A DNA stretch of 64,000 nt from the NCBI RefSeq assembly GCF_014646115.1, contig NZ_BMMV01000029.1, positions 1 through 64,000 of the forward strand. The letters run 5' to 3'. Origin of the DNA: Streptomyces camponoticapitis (GTDB taxonomy: Bacteria > Actinomycetota > Actinomycetes > Streptomycetales > Streptomycetaceae). Both the position numbers and the translations under genes were made by a program. Below, one piece after another: positions 32,677 through 43,639 of the stretch; position 1 is the stretch's first letter; the number at the start of each line of letters is the position of its first letter. Below the pieces are notes generated by a model, which worked only from the letters and a program-made list of their open reading frames with translations, was not told where the DNA came from and did no database searches.

Positions 32677-33576
32677 GTGTCCGGATTCGTAGAGAAGCCC
32701 GAGCCGCTTCAGGTCCCGGGTCTGGTGCATCTGCACACCGGCAAGGTGCGCGACCTGTACCGGAACGAGGCGGGCGACCTCGTGATGGTCGCCAGCGACC
32801 GCATTTCCGCGTACGACTGGGTCCTGCCCACCGAAATCCCCGACAAGGGCCGGGTGTTGACCCAGCTCTCGCTCTGGTGGTTCGACCGGCTCACCGATCT
32901 CGCGCCCAACCACGTCATCTCCACCGACCTCCCGGACGGCGCCCCCGCCGAATGGGCCGGCCGCACACTCATCTGCCGGTCACTGCGGATGACGCCGGTC
33001 GAGTGCGTCGCGCGCGGCTATCTCACCGGCTCCGGCCTCGCCGAGTACGAGCAGACCCGCACCGTCTGCGGACTCGCCCTCCCCGAGGGCCTGGTCGACG
33101 GCTCCGAACTGCCGGCGCCGATCTTCACGCCCGCCACGAAGGCCGCGGTCGGCGACCACGACGAGAACGTGTCGTACGAGGAGGTCGCCCGCCAGGTCGG
33201 CGCCGAGACCGCCGCGCTGCTGCGCCGTACGACGCTCGACGTCTACGGCCGCGCCCGGGACATCGCCCGTGACCGGGGCATCATCCTCGCCGACACGAAG
33301 TTCGAGTTCGGCTTCGACGCCGAGGACCGGCTGGTGCTCGCCGACGAGGTGCTGACCCCGGACTCCTCGCGCTTCTGGCCGGCGGCGAGCTGGGAGCCGG
33401 GGCACGCGCAGCCGTCGTACGACAAGCAGTACGTACGCGACTGGCTGACCTCGTCCGCGTCCGGCTGGGACCGCGCGAGCGAGCAGCCGCCGCCGGAGCT
33501 GCCGGGCGAGGTCGTGGACGCGACGCGCGCCAAGTACCTGGACGCGTACGAACTCCTCACCGGCACGCGCTGGTAA
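32677..33576 (+). CDS. purC: SAICAR synthase
   Basis: This 299-aa enzyme joins aspartate to CAIR with ATP, in purine synthesis. It has HTGKVRDLY (ATP loop), SDRISAYDW, ECVARGYLTGSG, DTKFEFGF and DEVLTPDSSRFW. The length is the long (eukaryote-like, about 300 aa) form. The start GTG at 32677 has GAGGAACGAGGAA upstream. It is followed by a terminator and tRNA-Gly on the opposite strand. Confidence 0.96.
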   Translation: MSGFVEKPEPLQVPGLVHLHTGKVRDLYRNEAGDLVMVASDRISAYDWVLPTEIPDKGRVLTQLSLWWFDRLTDLAPNHVISTDLPDGAPAEWAGRTLICRSLRMTPVECVARGYLTGSGLAEYEQTRTVCGLALPEGLVDGSELPAPIFTPATKAAVGDHDENVSYEEVARQVGAETAALLRRTTLDVYGRARDIARDRGIILADTKFEFGFDAEDRLVLADEVLTPDSSRFWPAASWEPGHAQPSYDKQYVRDWLTSSASGWDRASEQPPPELPGEVVDATRAKYLDAYELLTGTRW

Positions 33577-33600
33577 CCGGCGCCGGACAGCGGGACGACG

Positions 33601-33636
33601 AAGAACCCCCGGCCGATGATCCGGCCGGGGGTTCTT
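33601..33636. terminator. bidirectional terminator between purC and tRNA-Gly
   Basis: A perfect 15-bp stem (33601-33615 with 33622-33636; left arm AAGAACCCCCGGCCG) closes a 6-nt loop. It can end purC and, on the minus strand, tRNA-Gly. Confidence 0.85.
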
Positions 33637-33642
33637 GTGCTG

Positions 33643-33715
33643 AGCGGACGACCAGGTTCGAACTGGCGACCTCAACCTTGGCAAGGTTGCGCTCTACCAA
33701 CTGAGCTACGTCCGC
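33643..33715 (-). tRNA. tRNA-Gly (GCC), copy 1
   Basis: This 73-nt gene has acceptor GCGGACG/CGTCCGC, D arm TAGCTCAGTTGG, anticodon loop CTTGCCAAG (GCC) and T loop GTTCGAACC. It is identical to the copy at 37842-37914. Confidence 0.95.
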
Positions 33716-33737
33716 ATGCGCCGTGGCGCGCCACCTA

Positions 33738-34382
33738 CTATACCCAACCTCGCTCGCGGGCGAGACGCACCGCCGTATGCCGGCTCGAAGCCCCCAGTTT
33801 GGACGCGGCCGACGACAGGTAGTTGCGTACGGTGCCCTGCGACAGCGAGGCCCACGCCGCGATGTCGGCGATCGGCGCCCCGTCGGCGGCCAACTCCAGC
33901 ACCTCCGCCTCGCGCGCGGTCAGCGGCGAGTCCCCGGCGGAGATCGCGTCGGCGGCCAACTCCGGGTCCACGTGGCGGTTTCCGGCGTGCACGGTGCGGA
34001 TGATCTCGGCGAGCTGGAGGGCGCTGACGGTCTTCGGTACGAAGCCGCGCACCCCCGCGGCCAGGGCCCGCTTGAGATGACCGGGCCGGCCGTGGCTGGT
34101 GACGATCATCGTGCGGCAGCTGGGCAGTTCGGTACGGAGCGATGTGGCGACCTTCACACCGTCGGCGCCCGGCATCTGGAGATCCAGTACGGCGACGTCC
34201 GGGCGGTGCGCCAGCGCCATCGCCAGCGCCTCGGGCCCGGAGGCGGCCTCGGCGACGACGGTCAGATCGTCCTCCAGGCCGAGGAGCGCGGCGAACGCGC
34301 CGCGGATCAGATGCTCGTCGTCGGCGAGCAGGACACGTACGGGAGGGCCCGACGCCGCGTCCGGTTCCTGTCCGGTGCTCAC
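33738..34382 (-). CDS. NarL/LuxR-type response regulator
   Basis: This 214-aa protein has a receiver domain (about 14-130) with acidic D21/D22, phospho-acceptor D67 (VLDLQMPG) and K117 (GFVPK). The C-terminal LuxR-type HTH (about 150-212) has SPLTAREAEVLELAADG and LSQGTVRNYLSSAASKLG. The GTG start overlaps the histidine kinase stop by 4 bp. It probably controls the ABC exporter encoded just upstream. Confidence 0.92.
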   Translation of the reverse strand: MSTGQEPDAASGPPVRVLLADDEHLIRGAFAALLGLEDDLTVVAEAASGPEALAMALAHRPDVAVLDLQMPGADGVKVATSLRTELPSCRTMIVTSHGRPGHLKRALAAGVRGFVPKTVSALQLAEIIRTVHAGNRHVDPELAADAISAGDSPLTAREAEVLELAADGAPIADIAAWASLSQGTVRNYLSSAASKLGASSRHTAVRLARERGWV

Positions 34383-35812
34383 GCGGTCACCTCGTCGGAG
34401 AGGGGCTCGGAAGACACCGGCCGGGCCGTGGCCGTGTGTACGGAAGGAGTGGACCCGGCAGACCCGGCGGCGGCCTCAGCGGCCTCAGCGGCCTCAGCGG
34501 ACTCGGCGGACTCCGCGGCCTCCGGCGCCGGCAGCGGCACGCGCGCGGTGAGCCGGAAGCGGCCGCCGGCGACCGGACCCGCGTCGAGCGTGCCGCCCAG
34601 CGTGGCCAGCCGCTCGCGCAGCCCGGCGAGCCCGGCCCCCGCCGTCGTCGGGGTGCCTCCCGAGCCCACCCGGGCCAGGACCCCCTGTTCGGGCAGCCCG
34701 TCGTTCTCCACGACCAGCACCGCGTCACGCCCTTCCCGTACCGCCAGCCGTACCGTGCAGTCCCGGGCGTCCCCGTGCCGCAGCACGTTCGTCGCGGCCT
34801 CCCGCACCACCCACCCGAGGGCCGACCGCGCCTCGGGCGTCAGCCCGGGCAGCCCACCGGCTCCCTCGACGGTCGCCCCGGCAGGGGCCCCCGCCCCCTC
34901 CAGGTCCAGCTGGAAACCGATACCCGCGGCCTCCAACACCCCCCGCGCGCCTTCCAGTTCGGTGTGCAGATCCACTTCCCGGTACCCCCGTACGACATCC
35001 CGCACCTCGCGCTGCGACTCCCGCGCGATCCGCTGCACCTCGGCCATCTGCTCGGCGGCCTGCTCCGTGCCACCGCGCCGCACCAGTTGTACGGCGAGTT
35101 CGCTCTTGAGCGCGATCACCGCCAGATTGCGGCCCATGACGTCGTGCATGTCACGGCCGAAGCGCAGCCGCTCCTCGGCGACGGCGAGCCGGGTCTGGAG
35201 TTCCCGGGCGCTGTCCAGGTCCCACACGGACTTGACCAGCCAGACCGAGAAGCCGCAGGTGAAGGTGAGGGCCAGTCCCGCCGTCAGCACTCCGAGCCAA
35301 CCGCCGAGGAGAGCGCCGATCGGCAGTCGGTAACCCAGGCCCGCCAGCCCCACCACCACCATGGCGGCCAGCACGGTCAGCAGCATGCTCCGCACCCGGC
35401 GGAGGCCGATGACCAGCGCTCCGATGCCGAAGCCTGCGAAGGTGACCAGCAGATAGGCGGCGGACTCTGCCTCACCGACGTTCGGGTCCCTGGGGAACTG
35501 GCTCATCGCGGCCACCGAGCCGGCAGCGGTGAGCACCGCGGTCGCGGCCATGAGCCGGATCGGCCGCGCCCGCCTGCCGAGCGCCCAGGACAGGGCGTAC
35601 GAACTGGTGGCGGCGGCCACGATCGCGTGGGCCGACACCAGCAGGAGGAACCAGCCCCCCGCCGGGGATCCGGTACGCGAGAGCGCCGGCAGTCCGACGA
35701 GCCCGACCTCGATCGCCGCGAAGGAGTGGAAGGACCAGCGGGTGTAGATCTCGACCTTGGCGGGCTTGCTCTTCCCGGTCCACGAGCCCGTCGTCGTCCT
35801 CACCCTCGCCAT
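34379..35812 (-). CDS. sensor histidine kinase (HisKA_3 type)
   Basis: This 477-aa protein has six or so predicted membrane helices (about 30-195) and no large external domain. The dimerisation helix follows with H223 (FGRDMHDVMGRNLAV), then the ATPase with REAATNVLRHG (N box), VENDG and GAGLAGLRERL. The C-terminus is an Ala/Glu/Ser-rich tail built on GCGGCCTCA-type repeats. The ATG at 35812 is chosen because GGAGAGGGTGGGG lies just before it. Such kinases without an outer domain sense the membrane or an exporter, often with ABC-2 transporters. Confidence 0.9.
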   Translation of the reverse strand: MARVRTTTGSWTGKSKPAKVEIYTRWSFHSFAAIEVGLVGLPALSRTGSPAGGWFLLLVSAHAIVAAATSSYALSWALGRRARPIRLMAATAVLTAAGSVAAMSQFPRDPNVGEAESAAYLLVTFAGFGIGALVIGLRRVRSMLLTVLAAMVVVGLAGLGYRLPIGALLGGWLGVLTAGLALTFTCGFSVWLVKSVWDLDSARELQTRLAVAEERLRFGRDMHDVMGRNLAVIALKSELAVQLVRRGGTEQAAEQMAEVQRIARESQREVRDVVRGYREVDLHTELEGARGVLEAAGIGFQLDLEGAGAPAGATVEGAGGLPGLTPEARSALGWVVREAATNVLRHGDARDCTVRLAVREGRDAVLVVENDGLPEQGVLARVGSGGTPTTAGAGLAGLRERLATLGGTLDAGPVAGGRFRLTARVPLPAPEAAESAESAEAAEAAEAAAGSAGSTPSVHTATARPVSSEPLSDEVTA

Positions 35813-35901
35813 GTCCCCACCCTCTCCAGGTCGCTTCTCCCGGGCTCCCGCCCGTGTCCGTGTCCGTACCCCGGCCGCCGCGTACCCCGGCCTCGTGGTG
35901 C

Positions 35902-36714
35902 TCAGCGCCGCGGCTCCCAGCGGAACCACTGCTTGACGGCGAACACCGCCAGCACCGTCCAGGCCAGGGTATTCAGTCCCGCCGTGAGCAGGTCGCCGCC
36001 AGAGGCACCGCCCAGCCAGCCGGACCGCACCAGGGTCACGATCCCGGTCATCGGCAGCAGCTCGCAGACCGAGGCGACCTTGTCGGGCAACGCCTCCAGC
36101 GGCACGAACAGTCCCGAGCCCATCGCCGAGATCAGCAGCATCGGCAGCGTGGTGATCTGCGCGCTCTCCACGGTACGGGTGAACGACGCCGAGGCGGCGG
36201 CCAGCGCCGCCATCAGCCCGAGACCGGCCAGCGCGCCCAGGGCCAGCAGCTCGGGCCGCTGCGGAGTGCTCACGTCCAGGACCGCGACCCCGACGACGAC
36301 CAGCAGGACACACTGCACGAGCGCCAGCAGGGCGGCGGGCAGCGCGGTCCCGGCCAGGATCTCCGGGTCGGACACCTCGCCCGTACGGAGCCGCTTGAGC
36401 ACCAGTTCCTCGCGCCGGGCGGTGTAGGAGGAGGTGAGGTTCATGTAGACGACCATGAGCAGCACCATGCCGATGCCGCCGGTCAGCGCGACCTCCGTGA
36501 TGCTCAGCCCGGTTCCGCCCAGATCGACGTTCTTCAGCGAGGCCTTGGTCGAGAGGATCAGGAAGACCGGCATGAACAGGGCCATGAAGAGCATCGTCCT
36601 GTTGCGTACGAGCATGGTCACCTCGGCCCGCGCGAGTGCTCCCAGCCGACCCGCCCTGGTCGTCGTCCCGCCCTCGGCGGCCGTCTCCCGGTTCTGTGCG
36701 ACTGCCGTGCTCAT
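35902..36714 (-). CDS. ABC-2 type transporter permease
   Basis: This 270-aa protein has six predicted membrane helices (first FMALFMPVFLILS about 43-56, last NTLAWTVLAVFAV). It has the usual cytosolic Arg-rich loop after helix 2 (YTARREELVLKRLRTGE). It overlaps the ATPase gene by 4 bp, so the two form one exporter. The substrate is unknown; antimicrobial or lipid export is typical with a neighbouring two-component system. Confidence 0.9.
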   Translation of the reverse strand: MSTAVAQNRETAAEGGTTTRAGRLGALARAEVTMLVRNRTMLFMALFMPVFLILSTKASLKNVDLGGTGLSITEVALTGGIGMVLLMVVYMNLTSSYTARREELVLKRLRTGEVSDPEILAGTALPAALLALVQCVLLVVVGVAVLDVSTPQRPELLALGALAGLGLMAALAAASASFTRTVESAQITTLPMLLISAMGSGLFVPLEALPDKVASVCELLPMTGIVTLVRSGWLGGASGGDLLTAGLNTLAWTVLAVFAVKQWFRWEPRR

Positions 36715-37709
36715 GCTGCTACCGCCTTTCCCGTCTTGCCCGTGCCCGCACCGGCGGCCGCTGCCCCCGTGCGCTGTGCCGCGATGTCCAGGAACGCCTC
36801 TTCGAGCGAGGCCGAGCGGGCGTCGAGCGCCTCCAGCTGTACGCCGAACTCGTCGGCCCAGCTGAGCAGTTCACGCAGGTCCCGCTGGAGTTCCTGGGTA
36901 CGGATGCTGATCTGCCGGCCCTCCGCGGCTGCCTTCAACGTGAGCGGCAGATGCCCCGGCTCCACCCCGACGGGCAGCCTGAACCGGATCCGGGCCGGCC
37001 TGGTCGCCGTCACCTCCGCCGGTGTGCCCGAGACCACGATCCGGCCCCCGTGCATGATCGCCAGCCGGTCCGCGAGGCCCTCGGCCTCCTCCAGGTAGTG
37101 CGTGGTCAGCAGGACGGTGGTGCCGCCGTCACGCAGCTCCCGCACCAGCTCCCAGGTGTCCCGCCGCCCCTCGGCGTCCAGACCGGTCGTGGGCTCGTCG
37201 AGGAACAGCACCTCGGGCCGCCCGAGCAGCGCGAGCGCCAGGTCCAGGCGCCGCTTCTCGCCGCCGGAGAGCTGCTTGACCCGCACGTCGGCGCGCCTGC
37301 TCATCCCCACGAGCTCCAGCGCCTCGCCGGCGGGCCGTGCGCCGCTCGTGCAGCCGCCCCACATCCGTACGGTCTCCTTGACCGTCAGATCGCTCGGGAA
37401 GCCGCCCTCCTGGAGCATCACCCCGGTCCGTGGCCGTACCTGCGCCCTGTCCGTGTACGGGTCCCGTCCGAAGACGCGTACCGTGCCGCCGCTGGGGCGG
37501 GTGAGGCCCTCCAGCATCTCCACGGTGGAGGTCTTGCCCGCGCCGTTCGTGCCGAGGAGCGCGAACAGCTCGCCCTCCCCGACGGAGAAGGAGATCCCGT
37601 CCACGGCCAGGAATCCTCCGGCATACGTGCGCCGGAGCTCCTCCACCTCGATGACGTTCCCGTCCCAATTCGCTGGGCTCGCGCTGTGGTTTCCCCGAGT
37701 TCGTGTCAT
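36711..37709 (-). CDS. ABC transporter ATP-binding protein (ABC-2, DrrA-like)
   Basis: This 332-aa protein has Walker A GTNGAGKT (53-60), Q-loop VMLQEGGFP, signature LSGGE (147-151), Walker B VLFLDEP (167-173) and H-loop LTTHYLEEAE. The C-terminal about 90 residues are the DrrA-type extension (ALDARSASLEEAFLDI). The start ATG at 37709 has TTGAGGG upstream. Longer in-frame opening to 37883 would read into tRNA-Gly. It powers export by the permease downstream. Confidence 0.93.
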   Translation of the reverse strand: MTRTRGNHSASPANWDGNVIEVEELRRTYAGGFLAVDGISFSVGEGELFALLGTNGAGKTSTVEMLEGLTRPSGGTVRVFGRDPYTDRAQVRPRTGVMLQEGGFPSDLTVKETVRMWGGCTSGARPAGEALELVGMSRRADVRVKQLSGGEKRRLDLALALLGRPEVLFLDEPTTGLDAEGRRDTWELVRELRDGGTTVLLTTHYLEEAEGLADRLAIMHGGRIVVSGTPAEVTATRPARIRFRLPVGVEPGHLPLTLKAAAEGRQISIRTQELQRDLRELLSWADEFGVQLEALDARSASLEEAFLDIAAQRTGAAAAGAGTGKTGKAVAA

Positions 37710-37802
37710 GCCCTCAAGGTTTCCGGCGGATCGGGTCCGGGAGCAGTGCGCGCTGTCATCAGTGCTCATGACAAATGTCATCGAGGGGAGCTCGGGGACG
37801 AC

Positions 37803-37834
37803 GAAGGCCCCGGTCACAGGTGACCGGGGCCTTC
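37803..37834 (-). terminator. tRNA-Gly (copy 2) terminator
   Basis: GAAGGCCCCGGTCAC (37803-37817) and GTGACCGGGGCCTTC (37820-37834) form a perfect 15-bp stem between the tRNA and the ABC transporter promoter. Confidence 0.8.
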
Positions 37835-37841
37835 GATTCGG

Positions 37842-37914
37842 AGCGGACGACCAGGTTCGAACTGGCGACCTCAACCTTGGCAAGGTTGCGCTCTACCAAC
37901 TGAGCTACGTCCGC
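37842..37914 (-). tRNA. tRNA-Gly (GCC), copy 2
   Basis: Identical in all 73 nt to 33643-33715, with anticodon GCC. The two copies bracket the two-component/ABC locus. Confidence 0.95.
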
Positions 37915-37955
37915 AGTGCATCGTCCACCGACCGACAAGCTTCGATGTGATGCAG

Positions 37956-38027
37956 AGCGGGTGACAGGAATCGCACACTGCGCCTCCCCCTTGGAAAGGG
38001 GGCGTTCTACTACTGAACTACACCCGC
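37956..38027 (-). tRNA. tRNA-Gly (TCC)
   Basis: This 72-nt gene has acceptor GCGGGTG/CACCCGC, D arm TAGTTCAGTAGTAGAAC, anticodon loop CTTTCCAAG (TCC) and T loop GATTCCT-type. It lies 41 bp from tRNA-Gly(GCC) copy 2 on the same strand. Confidence 0.93.
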
Positions 38028-38153
38028 ACGCTGCGTCGGGTTCGGCTTTTCGGCCTTGCCCTTCGGCGTGCTCCAGACTCTAGCCGATCGCTGGGGGTGC
38101 AGTGCAACTCCGTTCCCCGGCGTGCCCGTCCGGCCGCGTCCGCGGCCGGTGTC

Positions 38154-38480
38154 TCAACTCGCCTCGCGGAACGCCTCGTAGACCCGCTTGGGGATACGGC
38201 CGCGGGCCGGCACCTCCATCCGGTGCGAGAGCGCCCACGCGCGTACGGCCGCCGGGTCGGGCGCCAGGGCCGTGTGCCGGTACGACTTACGGTTCTTGCC
38301 GGCATGGGTCTGCCGGCGGGCCGCCTCAAGGTAGGGAGCCAGGGCCTTGCGCAGTTTCTTTGCATTGGCGGGATTGAGGTCGATCTCGTACGACTTCCCG
38401 TCGAGGCCGAACGAGACCGTTTCCGCCGCTTCTCCGCCGTCGATGTCGTCGGAGAGCGTGACCACTACGCGCTGCGCCAC
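38154..38480 (-). CDS. Lsr2-family nucleoid-associated protein
   Basis: This 108-aa protein starts AQRVVVTLSDDIDGG and has the N-terminal dimerisation beta part (SFGLDGKSYEIDLN). The C-terminal part is helical (AAVRAWALSHRMEVPARGRIPKRVYEAF), with the RGRI hook that inserts in the minor groove of AT-rich DNA. Lsr2 proteins silence AT-rich foreign genes. The start GTG at 38480 has AAAGGA upstream. Streptomyces usually has two such genes; which one this is I cannot tell. Confidence 0.92.
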   Translation of the reverse strand: MAQRVVVTLSDDIDGGEAAETVSFGLDGKSYEIDLNPANAKKLRKALAPYLEAARRQTHAGKNRKSYRHTALAPDPAAVRAWALSHRMEVPARGRIPKRVYEAFREAS

Positions 38481-38868
38481 GGATATCGGTCCTTTCGTGC
38501 GGCACCCGCTCCGTCGGCCCATGCTTCTGAAAGCTGGCTGACGTGCGGTGATACCGGCCTTCCGGCTGTTTAGGGGCAATGCGACCTGTCGCTATATTCC
38601 TTTGTACAGCGAACCGGCTCGCATTGTGAAGCCCAGCCAATTGCATCAGCGTGTCCGACGGCAATGGCGAGGGCGAGTTTTTTCCTGGATTTTTCCCTGT
38701 GGTCTCTCGGTGCGATATCGACGGAGATCGGTGGAGAGTCCGGCACTGTGTAGATATCTACCCGCGTAGATTTTGTGTACGGGTAGGCTGATGGGACTCG
38801 GGGGGTCGGGGGATTCCCCGGACAGAACCACAGCCGCACACAGCCGCACCACACCACCGGGAGTGCCA
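38481..38868. other. divergent promoter region lsr2-like / purS
   Basis: This 388-bp region has no gene and is more AT-rich than its surroundings. It holds both promoters and the palindromes described at 38750-38789. Confidence 0.5.
38750..38789 (+). promoter_or_regulatory. palindromes at the purSQL promoter
   Basis: GTAGATATCTAC (38750-38761) is a perfect 12-bp palindrome. An overlapping inverted repeat pairs CTACCCG (38758-38764) with CGGGTAG (38780-38786). TAGGCT (38784-38789) could be the -10 box of purS. The arrangement looks like an operator, but the binding protein is unknown. Confidence 0.45.
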
Positions 38869-39114
38869 GTGGCACGCGTCGTAGTCGACGTCATGCTCAA
38901 GCCGGAGATCCTCGACCCGCAAGGACAAGCAGTGCAGCGCGCACTGCCCCGGCTGGGTTTCGACGGGATCGCGGACGTCCGCCAGGGAAAGCGTTTCGAG
39001 CTGGAGGTGGAGGGCCCGGTCGACGAGGCCGCCCTCGCCCGCATCCATGAGATGGCCGAGACGTTCCTCGCCAACACCGTCATCGAGGACTTCGTCGTAA
39101 AGGTGGAGTCGTGA
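38869..39114 (+). CDS. purS: phosphoribosylformylglycinamidine synthase subunit PurS
   Basis: This 81-aa protein (ARVVVDVMLKPEILDPQGQAV ..., given in part) links PurQ and PurL in the FGAM synthetase complex. The GTG at 38869 is chosen; GGGAG is 5 nt upstream. An alternative GTG lies two codons earlier. It overlaps purQ by 4 bp. Confidence 0.95.
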   Translation: MARVVVDVMLKPEILDPQGQAVQRALPRLGFDGIADVRQGKRFELEVEGPVDEAALARIHEMAETFLANTVIEDFVVKVES

Positions 39115-39790
39115 CCACTCGTATCGGAGTCGTCACTTTCCCCGGCACACTCGACGACCGCGACAGTCTTCGCGCCGTCAGGATCGCCGGAGCGGAGCCC
39201 GTCTCACTCTGGCACCGCGACAAGGACATCAAGCAGGTCGACGCGGTTGTCCTGGCCGGTGGATTCAGCTACGGCGACTATCTGCGGGCCGGCGCCATTT
39301 CCCGTTTCTCGCCGGTGATGGAGACGATCATCGAGCAGGCCAAGGGCGGCATGCCGGTCCTGGGGATCTGCAACGGCTTCCAGATCCTGACCGAAACGCA
39401 TCTGCTGCCGGGCGCGATGCTGCGCAACAACCATCTGCACTTCATCTGCCGCGACCAGAAGCTGCGGGTGGAGAACGCGGAGAGCGCCTGGACCGCCGAC
39501 TACACGGCGGGCGAGGAGATCTCCGTACCGCTGAAGAACATCGACGGCCGGTACGTCGCCGCCGAGCCGGTCCTGGACGAGCTGGAGGCCGAGGGCCGGG
39601 TCGCCTTCCGTTATCTGGACGGCAATCCGAACGGCTCGCTCCGCGACATCGCGGGCATCACGAACGCGGCGGGCAACGTCGTCGGGCTGATGCCGCACCC
39701 CGAGCACGCCGTGGAACCGCTGATCGGTACGGGCCGTACCGACGGGCTCGGGTTCTTCACCTCGATCCTGAAGAAGCTGGTAAGCGCCTG

Positions 39791-39791
<1 letters not shown>
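39111..39791 (+). CDS. purQ: FGAM synthase glutaminase subunit PurQ
   Basis: This 226-aa class I glutamine amidotransferase has the nucleophile Cys in LGICNGFQ and the His/Glu pair in PHPEHA. It supplies ammonia to PurL. It overlaps purS by 4 bp and purL by 1 bp, so all three subunits are coupled. Confidence 0.96.
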
Positions 39792-42049
<2,258 letters not shown>

Positions 42050-42107
42050 CTCGCGACCCTGACTCGGGCCTGGCTCACGCGCTGACCCAGGCCCTGGATC
42101 ACACCCG

Positions 42108-42142
42108 GCCCCCGCCCGGTTCGCACCGAACCGGGCGGGGGC
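42108..42142 (+). terminator. purSQL terminator
   Basis: GCCCCCGCCCGGTTCG (42108-42123) and CGAACCGGGCGGGGGC (42127-42142) form a perfect 16-bp stem with a 3-nt loop. Confidence 0.85.
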
Positions 42143-42177
42143 TTCGTCGTGCCGGTGCGCCGAAGGGCTTGCGCTCG

Positions 42178-42195
42178 GTTACGTAATTACGTAAC
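42178..42195 (+). promoter_or_regulatory. perfect 18-bp palindrome, probable autoregulatory operator
   Basis: GTTACGTAATTACGTAAC lies 8 bp before the ATG of the HTH gene at 42204. Position and symmetry suggest that the regulator binds here and controls its own gene and the downstream peptidase. The low GC of the site stands out. Confidence 0.6.
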
Positions 42196-42203
42196 TTCTC
42201 TCC

Positions 42204-42737
42204 ATGGAGCTGGAGGAACGCGTCGCCGAGCTGGAACGCCGGCTCGCGGCGCTGGAGCGTACGGAGCCGGAGGCGCCGTCCCGGCCGCCGAGAGGGGAGC
42301 GGCCGGGGCCGCCGACGGTGGACGACACCTTCCGGCCGCTCCAGCAGCTGGAGGAGCAGCTCACGGAGCTGGGCGCGCCCGGCGGCGGTGTGACGTACAC
42401 CGGCTCGGTACGGCTGCCGACCGAGGAGCACTACCGGTGGCAGTTCACCGAGCTGACCGACGGACTGCTCGACGCGGACTGGCCGGTGACCGCCGACTGC
42501 TTCGCCGCGCTCGGGCACGCCGTACGGCTGCGGCTGCTGCGCGAGATCCTCGGCGGCCTGCGCACGGCGGCCGAACTGGCCGCGCTCGACGACATAGGCA
42601 CCACCGGGCAGATCTACCACCACCTGCGCCAGCTGACCGGTGCGGGCTGGCTCCAGACGACGGGGCGCGGCCGTTACGAGGTGCCGGGCGCCCGCGTCGT
42701 ACCGCTGCTCGTGATGCTGTCCGCCGCCAGGAACTGA
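42204..42737 (+). CDS. ArsR-like HTH regulator with N-terminal coiled coil
   Basis: This 177-aa protein begins with a coiled coil (ELEERVAELERRLAALER, 2-19) and a Pro-rich linker. Its C-terminal half is a winged HTH of the ArsR type (LGHAVRLRLLREILGGLRTAAELA ... IYHHLRQLTGAGWL, cited in parts). No metal-binding Cys motif is seen. The operator-like palindrome just upstream suggests autoregulation. Only 19 bp separate it from the M23 peptidase gene. Confidence 0.75.
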   Translation: MELEERVAELERRLAALERTEPEAPSRPPRGERPGPPTVDDTFRPLQQLEEQLTELGAPGGGVTYTGSVRLPTEEHYRWQFTELTDGLLDADWPVTADCFAALGHAVRLRLLREILGGLRTAAELAALDDIGTTGQIYHHLRQLTGAGWLQTTGRGRYEVPGARVVPLLVMLSAARN

Positions 42738-42756
42738 GATCCACCGGAGAACCGAG

Positions 42757-43629
42757 GTGACCCGCACCATGTCCGTCCGGAAACTGGCCATGGCCGTGGC
42801 CCGCTGCTGCGTCCTGGCCGTCGTCGTACTCGTCCTGTGCATGATCTTCGCCGACCTCCGTCCGCCGGTCTGGGTGAGCCTCGGTCTGCCCCTGCTCCCG
42901 ATCGTGACGTTCGTGGTCCTGGGGCGGCTGACCTCCAGCGCGCTCAAGCGGACGGCCCGCGCGCCCGTCGAGACGGAGCCGCCGGTTACCGGCCGCTGGA
43001 CCGCGCACAACAGTCCGGCGGACAAGGTGCCCAGCCACGGTCTTCACGGCTACGGCCAGACGTACGCCGTCGACATCCTCGTCGCGCCGGAGCCCGACAC
43101 GCGCCCGCCATTCGCGAAGCTGTGGCCGCTCGCGCGCGGGAACGGCCACTACCCGGCCTTCGGCGCCCCCGTGCTGGCCGTGGCCGACGCGACGGTCGTA
43201 CGGGTGCTGGACCGGCGCCGCGACCATCTGACCCGCACCTCGTTCCCGGCGCTCGCCTGGATGATGCTGGTCGAAGGCTCGGTGCGTGAGGCCACGGGAC
43301 CTTCGTGGATCTTCGGCAACCATGTGATCCTGGATCTGGGCGAGGGCACGTACGCCGCGTACGGGCACCTCAAACAGGGCTCGGTGACCGTCGCCGTGGG
43401 GGACACGGTGCGCGCGGGCCGGCGGATCGCCGACTGCGGCAACACCGGCAACTCCACCGAGCCGCACCTCCACTTTCAGCTGATGGACGGCCCCGACCTG
43501 GACACGGCCCGCGGCATCCCCTTCACCTGGCGCGGCATCGGGGTCCCGGCCAACGGCGCGTCGTTCACGGCGCCGGCCGAATCGATCACCCCGCGAAAAG
43601 AAGCGGCCCCCGCCGACCGGCTCGATTAG
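42757..43629 (+). CDS. membrane-anchored M23 peptidase
   Basis: This 290-aa protein has two N-terminal membrane helices (about 13-33 and 38-58). The M23/LytM domain follows, with H97 and D106 (HGLHGYGQTYAVD), YAAYGHL and EPHLHFQL, the complete zinc-site set. M23 enzymes cut peptidoglycan cross-bridges. The start GTG has GGAGAACCGAGG upstream, and an ATG four codons later is possible. It is probably co-transcribed with the HTH gene before it. Confidence 0.87.
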   Translation: MTRTMSVRKLAMAVARCCVLAVVVLVLCMIFADLRPPVWVSLGLPLLPIVTFVVLGRLTSSALKRTARAPVETEPPVTGRWTAHNSPADKVPSHGLHGYGQTYAVDILVAPEPDTRPPFAKLWPLARGNGHYPAFGAPVLAVADATVVRVLDRRRDHLTRTSFPALAWMMLVEGSVREATGPSWIFGNHVILDLGEGTYAAYGHLKQGSVTVAVGDTVRAGRRIADCGNTGNSTEPHLHFQLMDGPDLDTARGIPFTWRGIGVPANGASFTAPAESITPRKEAAPADRLD

Positions 43630-43639
43630 CCTCCCGGCT

